Positions 53,142-61,327 of a DNA stretch of 64,000 nucleotides are shown here, in pieces. Location: the NCBI RefSeq assembly GCF_021044685.1, contig NZ_CP088014.1, positions 2,652,001 through 2,716,000 on the forward strand. The letters run 5' to 3'. Under the pieces are notes generated by a model. The model did not search any database. It saw nothing but the letters and a program-made list of their open reading frames with translations, and had not been told where the DNA came from. This DNA comes from Bradyrhizobium daqingense. Lineage in GTDB: Bacteria > Pseudomonadota > Alphaproteobacteria > Rhizobiales > Xanthobacteraceae. The position numbers and the translations under genes are program-made. Position 1 is the first letter of the stretch, and each line of letters begins with the position of its first letter.

Positions 53142-53850
53142 GATTATCGCTTCGCTGTTTCCCGACGGCCATCAGATCAGGAAAGATGGCGGGGTCATCG
53201 CCGGTTCGGCAAAACTGCGCGCCGGCGGCAGAATGCTCGTCATCGGCGTTACAGATCGGACCGCGCTTGGCGTCGACGAGGCGCTCAGGCTGTCCCGGCA
53301 TGTCCTGGAGTCGATCGATCGGGACACGGGACCGATCCTGGTGCTGGTCGACAGCGACAGTCAGCGTATGAGCAAGCGCGACGAACTGCTCGGGCTCAAC
53401 GAATTCCTGGCGCATCTGGCGAAGGTGCTGATCCATGCCGACATGCACGGACGCCCGACCATCGGCATTCTCTACGGCCACTCGGCCGCAGGGGCCCTGC
53501 TTGCAACGGGCCTTGCCACCCGCGTGCTGGTCGGACTGCCCGGCGCCAGCCCCGCGGTGATGGACCTGCCATCGATGGCGAAAGTGACCAAATTGTCGAT
53601 GGAAGCCTTGGAGGAGAAGGCGGAATCGACGCCGGTCTTCGCCCCTGGTCTGTCCAATCTCGAGCAGATGGGCGCCATCCACATGATCTGGAGCGATGCC
53701 GCTCCACTCGTCGATCAATTAGAGGCGCTGCTCGCTGATATGCCGGCGGTGAATGATCGACGCGATGCGCTCGGCAAGGCGCGGGGTGGCCGGCCGAAGG
53801 CGGCCGATATTGTGGAGCGTGTTCGTGATCTCGCCCTGCAAATCCGCTGA
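53128..53850 (+). CDS. mdcE: Malonate decarboxylase gamma subunit
   Basis: 240 residues. GTG 53128 follows a strong GGGAGG site by 7 bases and gives a family-length protein (VTLDEIIASLFPDGHQ...). It forms the decarboxylase core with MdcD. RMSKRDELLGLNEFLAHLAK and GHSAAGALLATGLATRVL are typical segments. The open frame to 52984 lies inside mdcD and is not real. Confidence 0.92.
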   Translation: MTLDEIIASLFPDGHQIRKDGGVIAGSAKLRAGGRMLVIGVTDRTALGVDEALRLSRHVLESIDRDTGPILVLVDSDSQRMSKRDELLGLNEFLAHLAKVLIHADMHGRPTIGILYGHSAAGALLATGLATRVLVGLPGASPAVMDLPSMAKVTKLSMEALEEKAESTPVFAPGLSNLEQMGAIHMIWSDAAPLVDQLEALLADMPAVNDRRDALGKARGGRPKAADIVERVRDLALQIR

Positions 53851-54505
53851 GCGTCCGGCCGGTCGTCACGACCTCGTCTTCGTCAGCCCGAAAGGTTGGC
53901 GCGCGATGCTCGAACCGCATGGCGAACTCGCGTGCGATCCCCTCGTCCTTTACTGGGCAGAACTGGGATGGCCGACAATCAGGCGGCGTGCGCTGCCATC
54001 CGAGGCAACCGGTCTCGCGCTGGGCTTGCCGCTGCCCCCGTCCGCCGGCAAGAAGCGGCTCTCCTTTCTCGCCGGGCGCGATGACATCATCGCGGTTGCG
54101 AGACCCCCGTCGCTGAGGAAGGCGCATGCGTCCGCGCCGCCGTGCTGGCGGCCCACGCTCGATCGGCTCGAGGAGCTCGCGCTTCGGCATTCGACGCCCG
54201 CGCGCGCGTTCGGCAGCCTCGCATGGCAGGCGATGACCGGGCTTGACTACGTCACCGCGAGCTCGGATCTCGACCTCCTGTTCGAGACGCGACCCGAAAC
54301 CGACCTGGATCGCCTTGTCGCCGATCTGGCGGCGATCGAGATCGAAGCCCCGATGCGGCTCGATGGCGAGCTGATGCGCGCCGATGGCGCGGCGGTGAAC
54401 TGGCGCGAATTCTATGCAGGTGCGAGCGAGCTTCTGGTCAAGAGCCTCGACGGCGTGGCCCTTCTGAACAGGGACCAGTTCATCTCGGGAGCGACGGGAT
54501 CATGA
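53825..54505 (+). CDS. mdcG: Phosphoribosyl-dephospho-CoA transferase
   Basis: 226 residues from GTG 53825, with GGAG 7-8 bases upstream. It attaches the 2'-(5''-phosphoribosyl)-3'-dephospho-CoA group to MdcC. The nucleotidyltransferase-like acidic motif is SSDLDLLFE. HDLVFVSPKGWRAML at the start fits the family. It overlaps mdcE by 26 bases and mdcB by 4. The start codon is chosen by length and ribosome site. Confidence 0.88.
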   Translation: MISPCKSAERPAGRHDLVFVSPKGWRAMLEPHGELACDPLVLYWAELGWPTIRRRALPSEATGLALGLPLPPSAGKKRLSFLAGRDDIIAVARPPSLRKAHASAPPCWRPTLDRLEELALRHSTPARAFGSLAWQAMTGLDYVTASSDLDLLFETRPETDLDRLVADLAAIEIEAPMRLDGELMRADGAAVNWREFYAGASELLVKSLDGVALLNRDQFISGATGS

Positions 54506-55383
54506 TCACCGCAGCCTTGCGTGGCGCTGAACCGCTGGCTCCACGCCGGGCGCGACCTGCGCCCGATGTCTCGGCCATCGGCGATCTCGCTGCCGATTGT
54601 CTCGTCATGGAGCTGGAAACCTGGCCGAAGCCGGGGCTGGTGAGTCATGTCGACAAAGGCAGTCACGACGACATGGATGCGGGTACGTTTCGACGGAGCG
54701 CCGAGGCGATCAAGCCCTATCTGCAATCCCTTGCCGAGGCGGGCGCGCGCGGTTGCGGCATGGGACGGTTGCGGATCATCGGTCTCGACGCCGAGCGGGC
54801 GATGTTTGCAGCGACAGACGGCGTCAACACGCATCGCGGCGCGATCTTCGGGCTCGGCCTGTTGTGTGCGGCGGCCGGTGCGCGGGCCGGCGGGTTGGCC
54901 GATCCGGTCCTGCCGCTCGGCGACGTCGTGGCTCGCCGCTGGGGCGCCGGTATCATCGATGGTCCGCTGCTGCTGCACAGCCACGGCCGCGCCGTACGGC
55001 GCCGTTTCCATGCGGGCGGCGCCAGTCTCGAGGCGGCGAGTGGATTTCCCAGCATCTACCGGATCGGCTTGCCCGCCTTGCGGAGGGCTATGTCAGCCGT
55101 GCCAGGGGACGCGGAAGCTGCCCGGGTCGAGGCCTGCTTTGCGCTGATCGCGTCCGTCGAAGACACAAACCTGTTGCATCGGGGCGGGCTCGACGGGCTT
55201 CGCTTCGCACACCGCGCGGCGCGCCAGTTCATCGAGGCCGGCGGCGTGCGTGCGGCGGGATGGCGTGAACGCGCGCGATCGATCCATGACAGTTTCGTGG
55301 CCCGCCGTCTCAGCCCCGGTGGATCGGCAGACCTGCTCGCCATGTCGCTCTTCGTCGGTGCCGAAGAGGGAGCGGAGCGCTGA
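54502..55383 (+). CDS. mdcB: Triphosphoribosyl-dephospho-CoA synthase
   Basis: 293 residues. MdcB joins ATP and 3'-dephospho-CoA to give the prosthetic-group precursor used by MdcG. CLVMELETWPKPGLVSHVDKG and GVNTHRGAIFGLGLLCAAAG are hallmarks of the CitG/MdcB family. ATG 54502 overlaps mdcG, and the stop codon overlaps the start of the transporter. Confidence 0.94.
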   Translation: MITAALRGAEPLAPRRARPAPDVSAIGDLAADCLVMELETWPKPGLVSHVDKGSHDDMDAGTFRRSAEAIKPYLQSLAEAGARGCGMGRLRIIGLDAERAMFAATDGVNTHRGAIFGLGLLCAAAGARAGGLADPVLPLGDVVARRWGAGIIDGPLLLHSHGRAVRRRFHAGGASLEAASGFPSIYRIGLPALRRAMSAVPGDAEAARVEACFALIASVEDTNLLHRGGLDGLRFAHRAARQFIEAGGVRAAGWRERARSIHDSFVARRLSPGGSADLLAMSLFVGAEEGAER

Positions 55384-56331
55384 TGTCCAATGCAATCCTG
55401 ATGGCGCTGGTGCCGGTGTTCTTCGTCCTGCTGCTGGGATATGCCGCCGGCAGGCTTCATATCGTCGACAATCTCCACGTCGATGCGCTCAATGCGCTGG
55501 TGATGGATTTTGCCGTGCCGGCATCGCTGTTCGCGGCGACCGCATCTGCGCCGCGCAAGGAAATGATCGAGCAGATTCCGCTCTTCATCGTCCTGGCCGT
55601 GACGATGGCGCTGCTTTATGTCGCCTGGTATCTTGCCGCGCGCGGCCTGGCCAAGGTCTCGCGGCCCGATGCGTCGATCCAGGCATTGACGATCGGCTTC
55701 CCGAATCTTGCTGGCGTCGGTCTTCCGATCCTGACCTCCATCGTCGGACCGGCCGGAGTCGTTCCAGTCGCCGTCGCATTGGCGACCGGTTCGATCCTGA
55801 TCAGCCCGGTGACCCTGATCATCGCGGAAATGGACACCGCCAAGGCGCGCGGCGAAAACATGGCGTTACGGCAGATCCTGACCGCCATCGGCCGCGCAAT
55901 CACAAAGCCCGTGGTGCTCGCGCCCCGCGCTCGGCATCATGTTCTCGCTATCGAATGTCAGCCTTGATGCGCTCGCCCATGCGTGCCTCGCGCTGATCGG
56001 CAGCTCGGCCGCGGGCGTCGCCCTGTTCCTGACCGGCGCGATTCTGTCGGCGCACCGGTTCCAGCTGAACTTGAAGGTCGCAGCCGCAACGGTGACTGCG
56101 GACATCGTTCGGCCGCTCGCTGCCATTGCAGTCACTCATGTCGTCCCGATCTCGCCCGATACCGCGAGGACGGCCATTCTGCTTGCCGCGGTACCCTCCG
56201 GCTTTTTCGGCATCCTGTTTGCCGTCAACTATCGGTTGGATTCCGCGACGGTGGGCTCCGTGGTCATCGCGAGCACTGGCGTGAGTGCGATCACGCTGGC
56301 GATCGCGATTGCCATGCTCTTTCCTAGCTAG
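55383..56331 (+). pseudogene. mdcF: AEC-family malonate transporter (MdcF-like), frameshifted
   Basis: The first part (from ATG 55383) encodes MALVPVFFVLLLGYAAGRL, several membrane helices and FPNLAGVGLPIL, then runs out of frame after KPVVLAP. The second part continues in another frame with ALGIMFSLSNVSLDAL and ends at TAG 56331. Removing one C from the run CCCC at 55923-55926 joins them as PVVLAPALGIMFSL, about 315 residues, the normal length for AEC carriers. AEC proteins export or import small carboxylates; malonate uptake is inferred from the operon. Whether the extra C is real must be tested. Confidence 0.82.
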
Positions 56332-56340
56332 GCCGCAACC

Positions 56341-57279
56341 ATGACGCTGGCGATCCTGTGTGCGGGACAAGGCAGGCAGCACCGCGACATGTTCGCTCTG
56401 ACCGGCGATGTGCCGGAGGCTGCGCACCTGTTTCCGCACGCGGCGACATTGCTGGGCGCCAGCGATCCGCGCGCGTTCGTGCGCAGCGAAACCGATGAAG
56501 CTCTGCATCGCAACCGCGCCGGCCAGATCCTATGCACCTTGCAGGCGCTGGCCGCGTCGGCAGCGCTCGCAGCTTCCATTCCGAACGGCGCCATCGTCGC
56601 AGGCTATAGTGTCGGCGAGGTCGCGGCCTGGGGCGTCGGCGGTCTGTTTGAACCACCGGATACGCTCAACATCGTGGCGCGCCGGGCAGAAGCCATGGAT
56701 GCGGCCACGCGCGCCGGCGACGGACTGGTCTTTGTGCGCGGACTCTCGCGCGGCGACGTCGACCGGCTTTGCGAGCGCTACGGTGCGGCGATCGCCATCG
56801 TCAATCCGGGCGATGCCTTCGTGATCGGCGGCAGCCGCGAGGCGTTGAACGGGATCGCCGTGGCTGCAAGGGCGATGCATGGGCCAAGAATCGTCGATCT
56901 GCCTGTCGAGGTCGCCTCCCACACGCAACGGCTCGCTGCGGCATCGGCCGAATTTCGCGACATCCTGCGATCAGCATGTGTGGAGTTCCCGCCGGCCGGC
57001 GGTGCGCGTGTCCTGAGCGGCATCGACGGCGCGCCCATCGCTTCCGCGGAAACCGGTCTCGACAAGCTCGCCGCGCAGATCTCGCAAACCGTGCAATGGG
57101 AGAGCTGCCTGCAGGCCTGTCTGGAGGCGGGCGCCACGGCGTTCCTGGAGCTTGGGCCGGGACATGCGCTGAGCGCGATGGTCAGGGGCATCCGGCCCGA
57201 TCTGCCGGCACATTCGCTGGATGATTTCAGGAGTCTTGAGGGTGTGCGCACTTGGCTTTCGCGTCATCTCGGCGACTAG
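56341..57279 (+). CDS. mdcH: Malonyl-CoA:ACP transacylase of malonate decarboxylase
   Basis: 312 residues. MdcH loads malonyl from CoA onto the decarboxylase ACP to prime the system. The nucleophile is S90 in GYSVGE, and VASHTQRL supplies the His. LAILCAGQGRQHRDMF is the N-terminal FabD-like motif. It is the last gene of the operon, 9 bases after mdcF, with a terminator-like hairpin 59-89 bases after its stop. Confidence 0.93.
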   Translation: MTLAILCAGQGRQHRDMFALTGDVPEAAHLFPHAATLLGASDPRAFVRSETDEALHRNRAGQILCTLQALAASAALAASIPNGAIVAGYSVGEVAAWGVGGLFEPPDTLNIVARRAEAMDAATRAGDGLVFVRGLSRGDVDRLCERYGAAIAIVNPGDAFVIGGSREALNGIAVAARAMHGPRIVDLPVEVASHTQRLAAASAEFRDILRSACVEFPPAGGARVLSGIDGAPIASAETGLDKLAAQISQTVQWESCLQACLEAGATAFLELGPGHALSAMVRGIRPDLPAHSLDDFRSLEGVRTWLSRHLGD

Positions 57280-57328
57280 ACCATTCCGTCAATTCCTTCA
57301 GGTCTCGAACGTCGCGCGCGAGCCGCCG

Positions 57329-57368
57329 AAAAAAAGGGGGCCGTCCTCCTTGGGGAAGAGGACGGCCC
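57329..57368. terminator. Terminator between mdcH and the AraC gene
   Basis: GGGCCGTCCTC (57338-57348) pairs with GAGGACGGCCC (57358-57368). On the minus strand a T run follows (A run at 57329-57335 on the plus strand), so it ends the AraC transcript; it may also affect mdcH from the other side, without a clear T run. Confidence 0.75.
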
Positions 57369-57497
57369 TAATGCTCGTAGGCCTGGGAGGAAAGGCGCGA
57401 GCCGTGACTTGGGGTCTTAGTCACTAACACCTGCAGCATCGCCGATCGGGTGGAGGAAGTATTTCAAGTAAGAAGGTTGTTTCTCATTTCGCATGAT

Positions 57498-58511
57498 TCA
57501 CGACAGCGTAGCCGGAAGAACGTGAGACACGGCCTTGCGTCCCGAAGCTGGATCGTCGCCGGCCGGCGCCGGCGAGACCAGCGCGTTCCGGCTGGCGCAT
57601 CGCCAGCGAGCCGGGGTATTCCCCGTAATCCGCTTGAAGACGGTGGAGAAATGCGCCTGCGTGCAGAAGCCGACCGCCAACGCCACCTCGGCCAGGGACG
57701 TCTCGGAGTTCAGCAGCAGGGTTTTCGCCTGCTCGATGCGCTGATGCAGCAGGTATTCGCGCGGCCGATATCCGGTTGCGGCCCGGAACTGCGCCGCAAA
57801 ATGCATCCGCGATAACCCCGCGACGCCGGCAAGGTCCGATAGGCTGATGCAGTGGTCGAAATGCGTCCTGACATAGTCCTCGATGCGGCGCAGACGCCAT
57901 TTCGGCAGAGCGTTGACCTTCGTGCGTGGGACTTCGCGCCGGGCCAGATGCATTGCCAGGGTTTGAGCGATGCAGCGCGCGAAGTCCGGATCGACCAGAT
58001 GGTCACGCTCGGTCAGCGCCTTTGCGAGCTGGTCGGCGAACGGGTCGCGCAGCAGAATGAGGTCGTTCAGCTCGTCGGACCTGACCGATCGCTTTCCCGT
58101 TCCCAGCGACGGCAGACATTTGGCCGGAACGTGGAAGTGCAGGAAATCGCATGGCGCATGGAACTGTGCGCTAAGCAGCTTCGACGGCGCGCCGACATAG
58201 AGCGTGCCGGCAGGCATGATGCCGTCGAATAGGGTTAGGGCGCCTCTGGTCAGCTTGAGGCGAGTCGTCTTCAGGGCGATGGCGAAGAAGTAGCGGTCGG
58301 CAGGCGTCGTCGCTTCCTCCCGCCACATCGTCGTCTGCGTGGAGGTCCAACGCGAGATCATAATGTCCTCGCGCCCATTGCCAGTTCGTCGCTCGGGCTG
58401 GCGCCATCGTCGCTCGTGGGGAAATGCGCGGGGGTCCCGAGGAAGATCCGGTTCGTGCGGGCTGGGTTGATACGTCAACCGGGCGCCCGCCGCTTGCATT
58501 TCGGTGAACAT
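57498..58511 (-). CDS. AraC-family transcriptional regulator
   Basis: About 337 residues from ATG 58511; the frame is open to 58559 and an internal ATG at 58361 is also possible. The C-terminal two helix-turn-helix units are clear: ISLSDLAGVAGLSRMHFAAQ and SLAEVALAVGFCTQAHFSTVF, followed by KRITGNTPARWR. The N-terminal region is a cupin-like effector domain. It is convergent to the mdc operon, where Klebsiella-type clusters carry a LysR-type mdcR instead. A role in malonate control is possible but not shown. A terminator lies downstream. Confidence 0.87.
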   Translation of the reverse strand: MFTEMQAAGARLTYQPSPHEPDLPRDPRAFPHERRWRQPERRTGNGREDIMISRWTSTQTTMWREEATTPADRYFFAIALKTTRLKLTRGALTLFDGIMPAGTLYVGAPSKLLSAQFHAPCDFLHFHVPAKCLPSLGTGKRSVRSDELNDLILLRDPFADQLAKALTERDHLVDPDFARCIAQTLAMHLARREVPRTKVNALPKWRLRRIEDYVRTHFDHCISLSDLAGVAGLSRMHFAAQFRAATGYRPREYLLHQRIEQAKTLLLNSETSLAEVALAVGFCTQAHFSTVFKRITGNTPARWRCASRNALVSPAPAGDDPASGRKAVSHVLPATLS

Positions 58512-58760
58512 CGCTCGTCCCGTCCTTGATACAACTGCCGCCGCGACTGCAGCTGTCATTCGTCCATGTCGAACGATAGGTCTGAAGACGTCACAAGGCT
58601 CGTTAGAGTTGCTTAAATCGTGTTAGATTTTGCGAATGCAGCGGCTGCGGCCGGAGATCGCAAGGCGGATGTTTACGCAAGTAAATCAATGGCTTGCGTG
58701 GAATCCAATCTCTCGTCACGCGTGCGGCTTCGATTTAGGATTGTTGTGCGGCGTCTTTAT

Positions 58761-59687
58761 TCAGGGCAGCCGAGGCGAAGCATCGATGCCGGGCGTGAGA
58801 CCCGGCGCGAGCATTGCCGCCGACGGGATCGGGGGCACCCGGGCATAGGGAAGTGCGCTGACCTGGGCAGGTTGTTGGGGCGCAGATTGGAGGCAATCCC
58901 GGCGCGGTGGCTCGCCAGCGCCGAGCACGTCGAAGATCGGATTCACCAGCGCAGCACCGAAGCGTCGGGTCCAGCTTTGCCGATCATCCGCGCTGGGTTG
59001 CCGGATCGTCACCGTGGCGGTCATGCCGGAGACGAGCGGCACGTCCACCGGCACCGTGTCGATGGCGAGGCGAACGGGAACACGCTGTGCAAGCCGCACC
59101 CAGGTGTAAATCGGGTCGACATTGGGCAGGCCTTGCGTGCCGGCCGCGGCGTTCGACACGCTCACGCCGCGCGTCACGGTCTTCACGTGTCCGATGATAG
59201 GCCTGGAATAGCCGATGAGCTGCGCCTCCGCGCGATCGCCGACGCAGACGCACGCCATCTTGGTCTCTTCAAAATAGCCGTCGATCCAGAAGCTGTTGGA
59301 ATCGATGACGGAGATATTGCTCACACCTGTTGTCGCATAGTCACCCACGCGCAGCAGCAGGTTGGTGACGTAGCCGTCGACTGGGCTGACCACATTGGTC
59401 CGCTTCAGGTTCAGCTCCGCCTGTGCGAGCTGATGCGCCGCAGCCTCGAACGCAGCTTTCGCCTGCGCTGCATTGCCGGCAAAGATCTGCTGCTCCTCCG
59501 GCGTTGTGGCTAGGTCCGACAGGTGCTGGCGACGGTCGAACTCGGCCTGCTTCACCTCCAGATCCGCCGCCCGCTGGTCGACTAGCGCCTTGTCGATGCG
59601 GACGGCGACGTCGAAGTCGAAGGGATCGATGACGTAGAGGACGTCGCCCTTGTGGACGAACTGGTTGTCGGCCACCCGCAGCTCCAC
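58761..59687 (-). pseudogene. HlyD-family efflux adaptor, N-terminus lost
   Basis: From GTG 59687 the frame encodes VELRVADNQFVHKGDVLYVI, a helical hairpin with EEQQIFAGNAAQAKAAFEAA, then SPVDGYVTNLLLRVGDYAT and SFWIDGYFEETKM, all typical of the EmrA/AaeA-type adaptor. The usual N-terminal membrane helix is absent. Upstream in frame, APQISGKI extends only to the junction with FUSC remnant at about 59727. The C-terminus ends in a Pro-rich tail. Likely the 3' part left by a deletion, hence probably non-functional. Confidence 0.7.
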
Positions 59688-59726
59688 GATCTTGCCCGAG
59701 ATCTGCGGTGCGACGCCAGCAGCAGA

Positions 59727-60019
59727 CCGCCGGTCTGCGAGAACACGCCAGCGATCGCAATCGATGCCGCCACGCCGATAGCTGTCGCGACCAGCCGGTA
59801 GCCGGCCTTTTCCATGCCTTGGCCGCGCGTGGGCAGCGCCAGCACCGCGACGGTCAGCGCCGCCGAGGATGGCGATTCGAGCTCAAGCCAAAAGCTCACA
59901 TAGAGCTCAATGGGCATTGCCAGCCAGAGCCGCAGCGCGAAAGCCCAGGAACTCGCCGGAAAGCCGGCGAAGACCGATGGTCGCATCTCGGCGACGGCAC
60001 TGCCGGAGTTCACTTGCAT
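59727..60019 (-). pseudogene. FUSC-family efflux protein, N-terminal remnant
   Basis: About 97 residues from ATG 60019. The segment PASSWAFALRLWLAMPIELY, then FWLELESPSSAALTV and PTRGQGMEKAGYRLVATAIG, matches the N-terminus of fusaric-acid resistance (FUSC/AaeB-type) proteins, normally above 600 residues. After GVFSQTGGLLLA the sequence changes into the adaptor gene in another frame, so the rest of FUSC is gone. A deletion joining FUSC to the downstream HlyD gene explains it. Confidence 0.7.
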
Positions 60020-60172
60020 TGCGCAGCATCCCTTCGGCGGCGAAGGTGGTACCGCCAATGTCGTGACGTCGCGCGATTATGAAGCTTGCGCTATGGCCGG
60101 TATTTCCGGGCCATCAATCTGATTGCCGGAATGCACGTTGGGCATCTGGCCGGCGCGCTCATGACACGGCGA

Positions 60173-60553
60173 CTAATGCGTTGCGTCACCCGCCAGCGCT
60201 TCTTCGAGGCAGCGGATGATCTCGTCGCCGCTCGAGGGCTTGCCGAGATAGCAATGCGCGCCTGCCGCCATCACGCGCTGGCGGACGGTCTCGCTGGGAA
60301 ACGCCGTCATGAAGATGATCGGGAAACGGCGGCCAGAGGCAACCAGCTGCGCCTGCAACTCGTCACCGGTCATGGCCGGCATCTGGACGTCGGCGATCAT
60401 GCATTCCGGATCGTTTCCCGGCGGTTGCCGCAGGAAATCGACCCCGGATTCATAGGCATGCGCCTCATAGCCGAGCGAACGCACCAGGCTCGTGAGCGAG
60501 GTGCGAACGCCTTCGTCGTCGTCCACGATCGCAATCACCGGGGTCTTGCCCAT
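60173..60553 (-). CDS. Receiver-only response regulator
   Basis: 126 residues from ATG 60553, preceded by AGGAT. Acidic cluster IVDDDEG, phosphoacceptor Asp in CMIADVQMPAMTG, and Lys in YLGKPSS are visible. There is no output domain, so it may act as a phosphate sink or relay. It belongs to the FixJ-receiver style and follows the FixJ-like regulator by 102 bases in the same direction. GTG 60559 is an alternative start. Confidence 0.85.
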   Translation of the reverse strand: MGKTPVIAIVDDDEGVRTSLTSLVRSLGYEAHAYESGVDFLRQPPGNDPECMIADVQMPAMTGDELQAQLVASGRRFPIIFMTAFPSETVRQRVMAAGAHCYLGKPSSGDEIIRCLEEALAGDATH

Positions 60554-60655
60554 TGGCACACATCCTGGCCGCGGTGTTCCGCAAGGAGGGAATCTCCCAT
60601 TTGCGCGGCCGATGGCACCTTATATGACCGCGGAGGAGCCTTGCCGAAACTATAC

Positions 60656-61327
60656 TCAGGTTTGGTCCGTAGTCCTGCGGGTCTGGGAAACCCCGAGCGC
60701 CTCGGCCTTGCGAACGAGGTCGGCCAGCGACTTAACGCCCATCTTGCGCATGACGTTCCCGCGGTGGATCTTGACCGTGATCTCGCTCAGGCCGATCAGG
60801 CCGGCGACCTGCTTGTTCATCAACCCGGCGGTAACATGGCCCATGACCTCGCGCTCGCGTGCAGTCAAGGTCTCGTATTGAGCCCGGATATCCTCCTTCG
60901 CCGCGGCTTCGGCACGATGCTGCGCGTCGCGCTCGAGCGCCGCGGTCACGGCGTCGAGCATGTCCTGGTCGCGAAACGGCTTGGAGAGGAAGTCGATCGC
61001 GCCGGCCTTCATGGCGCGCACCGACATGGGTATGTCGCCATGGCCGGTCATGAAGATGATGGGATAGTTGATGCCTTGGCGGGTCAACTGGCCCTGGAGG
61101 TCGAGCCCGCTCACGCCCGGGAGCCTGACGTCCAACACGATGCATCCGGGGCCGTCAGGCAGCGTACTGCCAAGCAGTTCGGCCGGTGAACCGAAAAGGC
61201 GTGTCTCCAGACCGACGGACCTGAACAGGCTGTCGAGCGAGGCGCGAATGCCCGCGTCGTCATCGACGATGATGACGACTGAACTGGAGGGGGTGGCCGG
61301 CGGATGCGCTTGGCTTGGTCGTGTCAT
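60656..61327 (-). CDS. FixJ-like response regulator (LuxR-type output)
   Basis: 223 residues. The receiver has IIVDDDAGIRASLDSLF, the phosphoacceptor in IVLDVRLPGVSG and FLSKPFRDQDML. The LuxR/FixJ output is LTAREREVMGHVTAGLMNKQVA followed by GLSEITVKIHRGNVMRKMG. The N-terminal 15 residues are Pro/Ser-rich. Its start overlaps the kinase stop by 4 bases (61324-61327). FixJ proper controls microaerobic genes; homology does not prove that role here. Confidence 0.92.
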   Translation of the reverse strand: MTRPSQAHPPATPSSSVVIIVDDDAGIRASLDSLFRSVGLETRLFGSPAELLGSTLPDGPGCIVLDVRLPGVSGLDLQGQLTRQGINYPIIFMTGHGDIPMSVRAMKAGAIDFLSKPFRDQDMLDAVTAALERDAQHRAEAAAKEDIRAQYETLTAREREVMGHVTAGLMNKQVAGLIGLSEITVKIHRGNVMRKMGVKSLADLVRKAEALGVSQTRRTTDQT

